The notes under the pieces: model-generated | What the model saw: the letters and a program-made list of their open reading frames with translations, nothing else | Databases searched by the model: none | What the model was told of the DNA's origin: nothing | Assembly: GCA_022560025.1 (NCBI GenBank) | Contig: JAFISE010000204.1 | Location: 1 to 47,681, forward strand | Length of the DNA stretch: 47,681 nucleotides | Origin: Stagonosporopsis chrysanthemi | Lineage: Eukaryota; Ascomycota; Dothideomycetes; Pleosporales; Didymellaceae | Direction of reading: 5' to 3' | Shown: one piece after another, positions 44,639-47,681 of the stretch | Layout: each line of letters begins with the position of its first letter | Numbering within the stretch: position 1 is the first letter of the stretch | Translations under genes and position numbers: made by a program

Positions 44639-45361
44639 ATGCCCCGCACCGCCCTCTTCGTGATCGACATCCAACACCACCTCGCCCACCCCCCCTCCGC
44701 CATCCCCTCCGCCGCGCGCGTCCTCACCGCCAGCACCGCTCTGCTCCGCCGCGCACGCCAACAAATCGACACGGCGCGCTCGCATGGCGAGAACCCCACT
44801 GTGGAGATCGTGATCGTGCAGCACGAAGAGACGCCCGAACAGGGTCCGCTGCAAAGAGGCAGCAAGGCGTGGGATGTTGTGTTTGCGCCGCGGGAGGGGG
44901 ACGGGGAGGAGAGGCTGGTGGGGAAGCATGTGCGTCAGTACTCAATGCTCGTACTACTTTTGCTGTTTAGCAGTACGACTGCAGCTCTGCCTGCTGCTAC
45001 TATCAATCACTCTGTCTACGCCCGCCGCCACCACGCCGTCCGGCGACTGGACTCAAGAAGCACAGTACTGACGCCGTGCAAAGGCAATACTTTCACCTCC
45101 AATCCCCATCTCGCAGACCAGCTGAGAGCGCGGGGCGTGGACACGGTTGTGGCGTTTGGGATCCAGAGCGAGTGTTGTGTGCTGGAGACTTGTCGGGGGG
45201 CGCTGCGGGAGGGGTTTAGGGTTCTGTTGCTCAGGGGCGCGCATGGGACGTATGATCTGGAGGGAAGAGAGGCGGGGGAGATTGAGAGGGGCGTGGAGGA
45301 TGTGCTGGCTAGGGAGGGAGCGGAGGTTGTGGGGTGGGAGGAGTGGGGGGTGGATGGGTAA
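44639..45361 (+). CDS. Isochorismatase-family cysteine hydrolase
   Basis: Small hydrolase of the isochorismatase/nicotinamidase fold. Proposed exons are 44639-44933 and 45084-45361, giving 190 residues. The 150-nt intron uses GTCAGT and GCAAAG with a TACTGAC branch site, and yields VGKHVRNTFTSNPHLA. The region is a multiple of three without a stop, so unspliced reading also stays open (240 residues) but inserts a hydrophobic stretch between the catalytic Lys and the conserved NTF; splicing is therefore preferred. The catalytic triad is visible: Asp10 (FVIDIQ), Lys96 (VGK) and Cys130 (IQSECCVLET). An earlier GTGCGT donor at 44930 has no acceptor that keeps frame. Substrate class cannot be assigned. 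The MFS gene is divergent upstream. Confidence 0.8.
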   Translation: MPRTALFVIDIQHHLAHPPSAIPSAARVLTASTALLRRARQQIDTARSHGENPTVEIVIVQHEETPEQGPLQRGSKAWDVVFAPREGDGEERLVGKHVRQYSMLVLLLLFSSTTAALPAATINHSVYARRHHAVRRLDSRSTVLTPCKGNTFTSNPHLADQLRARGVDTVVAFGIQSECCVLETCRGALREGFRVLLLRGAHGTYDLEGREAGEIERGVEDVLAREGAEVVGWEEWGVDG

Positions 45362-45601
45362 TGTGTTGATAGTGGAGGAAGGCGAAACTGAAACGGGTGT
45401 GAAGGATGGTATTGATACATTTGGTTGATGCGAGAGTCGGATTTTACAGCATACATACAACGGGATCTGCAAAAAAAAAAACCCCTAACCCCAGCAATCG
45501 GAAACAATTTAGCGAAAACAGAAAGTGGCGCACATCTTCAGCCTCAGGCTCCCCTCCCCGCCTTCCTCCCCCCTCCCACCAACCAACCAGCAACCCCCAA
45601 A

Positions 45602-46788
45602 ATGCCCATCTCAACCACTTTCCTCCTCGGCTCCACCCCTTCCTACTTCTTCAAAACCCCCACCCACCAATCTTCCTCCTCCCTCCCCGCCGCCCTGTCC
45701 ACCCTCCTTTACCCTCCCTCCTCCCCCCCCCTCACCGTCCTCGACCTCGCCCTGGCCCCCAACGGCGCCTACTTCGCCTCCTACCTCTGCCCGCACACCT
45801 CTCTCCCCCTCTGCGTGCACCACAACCTGCCCAACCCGCTCGTCGCGTTTCTGTACGCCGGCCACCCCACTCCCGTCAGGGATCTGCGCGAGCTGAGCGT
45901 CGTGCTGGGACCGTATGAGAGCTACTATGCGTGGGATCGCAGGGGCGCGTCGTGGGCTAATGTGCCGCAGGGGTTGGAAAGGGCGTTGGTGGGGAGGTTG
46001 GAGAGGCAGGGGGTGGATGATGAGGGGGGCGGGGGATGCACGGTGTGGAAGGAAGGGGGGTGGGAGGCGCCGTGTTTTGTTAGTTTGGGGGCGGATGGGA
46101 GTTATTTTATGAGGACGGTGAGCGGGGGTGGGTGGTAAGGATATTCTCTTTTTTTTTGTTTCTTCTCTTTCTCATTGTTTGAAGCCGCTGTGGAGTGAAG
46201 AGGTGTGTGCTGTGGGCTGACGACGTGGAAATAGTTGGGATTTCAAGCTGCCGAAGGGGATGGGGAGGGGTGGGTTGGGGATGCTGGGCGGAGATGGGTG
46301 GGAGGGGATGAGGGGGATGCAGAAGTTTTTGGAGGAGAGTAAGGATTCCACGGGGATTGCGGTGAGTAGTAGTGGACTGTTTCCTTTTTCTCTTGTCTAG
46401 CGGTGGATGGGAGGGGTTGGGTTGTCAACTTGTGTACAAAAAAAAAACGAAGGCTGACACGGGGCAACAGGCAATGCATCTGATGTCCACGCAGCCCAAC
46501 GCCTACGTCCTCATCCTGACGAACGGGAAGGCGTTCTCCAACTTGCCAGAGCACACGTGGGCGGACTATACGAAGATGGCGGATAAGCTGCCGACGTTTG
46601 TGCAGCACATGGCTCCGTTGCCGCCCATGCCGCAGATGCAGCTGCAACAACAGCAGGTGCCTGTTCAGCAACAGCCGGTGCCCATTCAGCCACAGCAACC
46701 CTCGCCCCAACCGCAGCACTACCAGCCACTTCTTCCCCCAGATTACAAGCAAAGCCAGCGCGCGCAGTCAGGGTGCTGCCCCCGATAA
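45602..46788 (+). CDS. Unrecognised three-exon protein with Gln/Pro-rich C terminus
   Basis: I do not recognise a named family. Exons are 45602-46134, 46235-46361 and 46471-46788, giving 325 residues. Introns of 100 and 109 nt use GTAAGG..ATAG and GTGAGT..ACAG, both with CTGAC branch sites; a GTGAGC at 46118 would shift frame. The junctions read GGGC-WDFKLPKG and GIA-AMHLMSTQPN. Residues 1-220 look like a compact beta-rich domain with repeated tyrosine/aromatic motifs (GAYFASYLCP, ESYYAWDRRGASW, GSYFMRT), and the last exon continues it (AYVLILTNGKAFSNLPE). About 265-325 is Gln/Pro-rich low complexity, ending GCCPR. The aromatic pattern resembles fungal proteins of unknown function that I have seen as conserved hypotheticals. 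No signal peptide or membrane helix. Confidence 0.75.
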
Positions 46789-46797
46789 ACACAACTA

Positions 46798-46799
<2 letters not shown>

Positions 46800-46833
<34 letters not shown>
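46800..46833. repeat. (CT)n microsatellite
   Basis: About 17 uninterrupted CT units begin 12 bp after the stop codon of the upstream gene, so they fall in its 3' untranslated region. Confidence 0.95.
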
Positions 46834-46834
<1 letters not shown>

Positions 46835-46989
46835 GGATGCAGTCCGTGGCAAGTAGAAAAGGGAAGGGGGGGGGGAGTGTAGGTGCTAACGGCGAGATGG
46901 CAAAACATAGCAGACCTACACACCTACCCACCTACCCCAGCCATATCCAGCCAGCCAGCCAGCCCAGCCAGCATCGCGGAAGTGAGTAC

Positions 46990-47020
46990 GAGTCGAGTCT
47001 AGTCGAGTCGAGTCGAGTAG
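46990..47020. repeat. GTCGA/GAGTC short tandem repeat
   Basis: Five to six units of a 5-bp GAGTC-type repeat, one with an inserted TCTA variant. Confidence 0.85.
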
Positions 47021-47212
47021 TGTGGGTTCGCCGAATTCCAGGGAGTAAGGCGTGTGGTGGGATGCTGAAAGGGATGAGGGATGGAGGTGGGTGTTTTGGT
47101 GTGCGTGGCCTTACAGAGATGGGAGAGGTATCTGTTCTTCGTGGTCGTTGCTGCTATGATTCCTGTATCCGGAGAAAGGACACGCGGGGTCCTGGCGCTT
47201 ATGACTTGATGT

Positions 47213-47342
<130 letters not shown>

Positions 47343-47551
47343 GAGAGAGCTAGATTGGGGATATTTACCAGTTATTAACGATATTGATGCTCCAGCTAAC
47401 CTTGTACGAAACCCATCCCAGCAACCAAGCCAGTCCATTCGGTTGAAAACACAAAACCACCCGAGTCCGCTCACGCGTGATCAAGCCGGGTATCGAATAG
47501 TCAAACGCCGTGCGCCGTCCCTTGCGTCCTGCCATGTACCGCCAAATTCAT

Positions 47552-47681
47552 GCACCACCAGTCATGCACTGCCATTCACGCACCACCAGTCATGCACTGC
47601 CATTCACGCACCACCAGTCATGCACTGCCATTCACGCACCACCAGTCATGCACTGCCATTCACGCACCACCATTCATGCAC
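47552..47681. repeat. 28-bp minisatellite truncated by the window end
   Basis: Units of GCACCACCAGTCATGCACTG plus CCATTCAC start at 47552, 47580, 47608 and 47636. A diverged partial unit starts at 47664 and runs into the last base. The unit is not a multiple of three, so a coding role is unlikely. The array probably stopped the assembly here. Confidence 0.93.

Noticed and set aside
39446..45361. AidB-like dehydrogenase, MFS carrier and hydrolase as a secondary-metabolite cluster
   Set aside because: No polyketide synthase, NRPS, terpene cyclase, prenyltransferase or pathway regulator is present, so only a small transporter/hydrolase pairing can be suggested.

Overview
The window reads as a complete 47.7 kb contig from a filamentous ascomycete (Pezizomycotina, most likely a dothideomycete). 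The reasons are intron-bearing genes with short introns (about 47-150 nt, GT..AG, CTNAY-type branch sites), compact spacing, moderately GC-rich DNA, and gene families typical of this group: a CTL/Pns1 choline transporter, WSC-domain proteins, a HOL1-like MFS carrier and an AidB-like acyl-CoA dehydrogenase. The class is inferred from protein style and was not tested. Both ends look like assembly limits: the first 94 bases are pure G, and the last 130 bases lie inside a 28-bp tandem repeat.

Left part (1-24.7 kb) is dense housekeeping sequence: a choline transporter-like protein (+), an AlaX-type alanyl-tRNA editing protein (-), exportin CSE1 (-), the tuberin/TSC2 GTPase-activating protein (+), a mitochondrial MCUR1/Fmp32-type membrane protein (+), a peroxisomal-type enoyl-CoA isomerase (-), the cytochrome oxidase assembly factor PET100 (+), a TACO1/YebC-type mitochondrial translational activator (-) and a five-exon HEATR5/LAA1 protein (+). 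CSE1/TSC2, isomerase/PET100 and TACO1/LAA1 are divergent pairs sharing 0.2-0.5 kb promoters. PET100 and TACO1, both tied to cytochrome c oxidase biogenesis, are convergent neighbours.

Middle part (24.7-39.4 kb) is looser. It has a 3.2 kb stretch with no gene I can support, then a five-exon secreted protein of 1906 residues (beta-propeller, Ig/ASH-like region, four WSC modules, two Cys-rich CPAND modules, Ser/Thr linkers). After that come a fumarylacetoacetate-hydrolase family protein with an apparent mitochondrial presequence, and a large unknown protein whose frame is interrupted by one TAG that a 78-nt frame-preserving intron may remove.

Right part (39.4-47.7 kb) holds an AidB-like acyl-CoA dehydrogenase (+), an MFS transporter (-), an isochorismatase-family hydrolase (+) and an unrecognised three-exon Gln/Pro-rich protein (+), followed by microsatellites and the terminal minisatellite. 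I see no transposon, tRNA, rRNA, CRISPR or biosynthetic backbone gene. The observations most worth following are the giant propeller-WSC protein with its paired cysteine loss in the fourth WSC module, the TAG-containing junction in the unknown gene, and a set of frame-preserving introns whose retention would yield longer or truncated isoforms.
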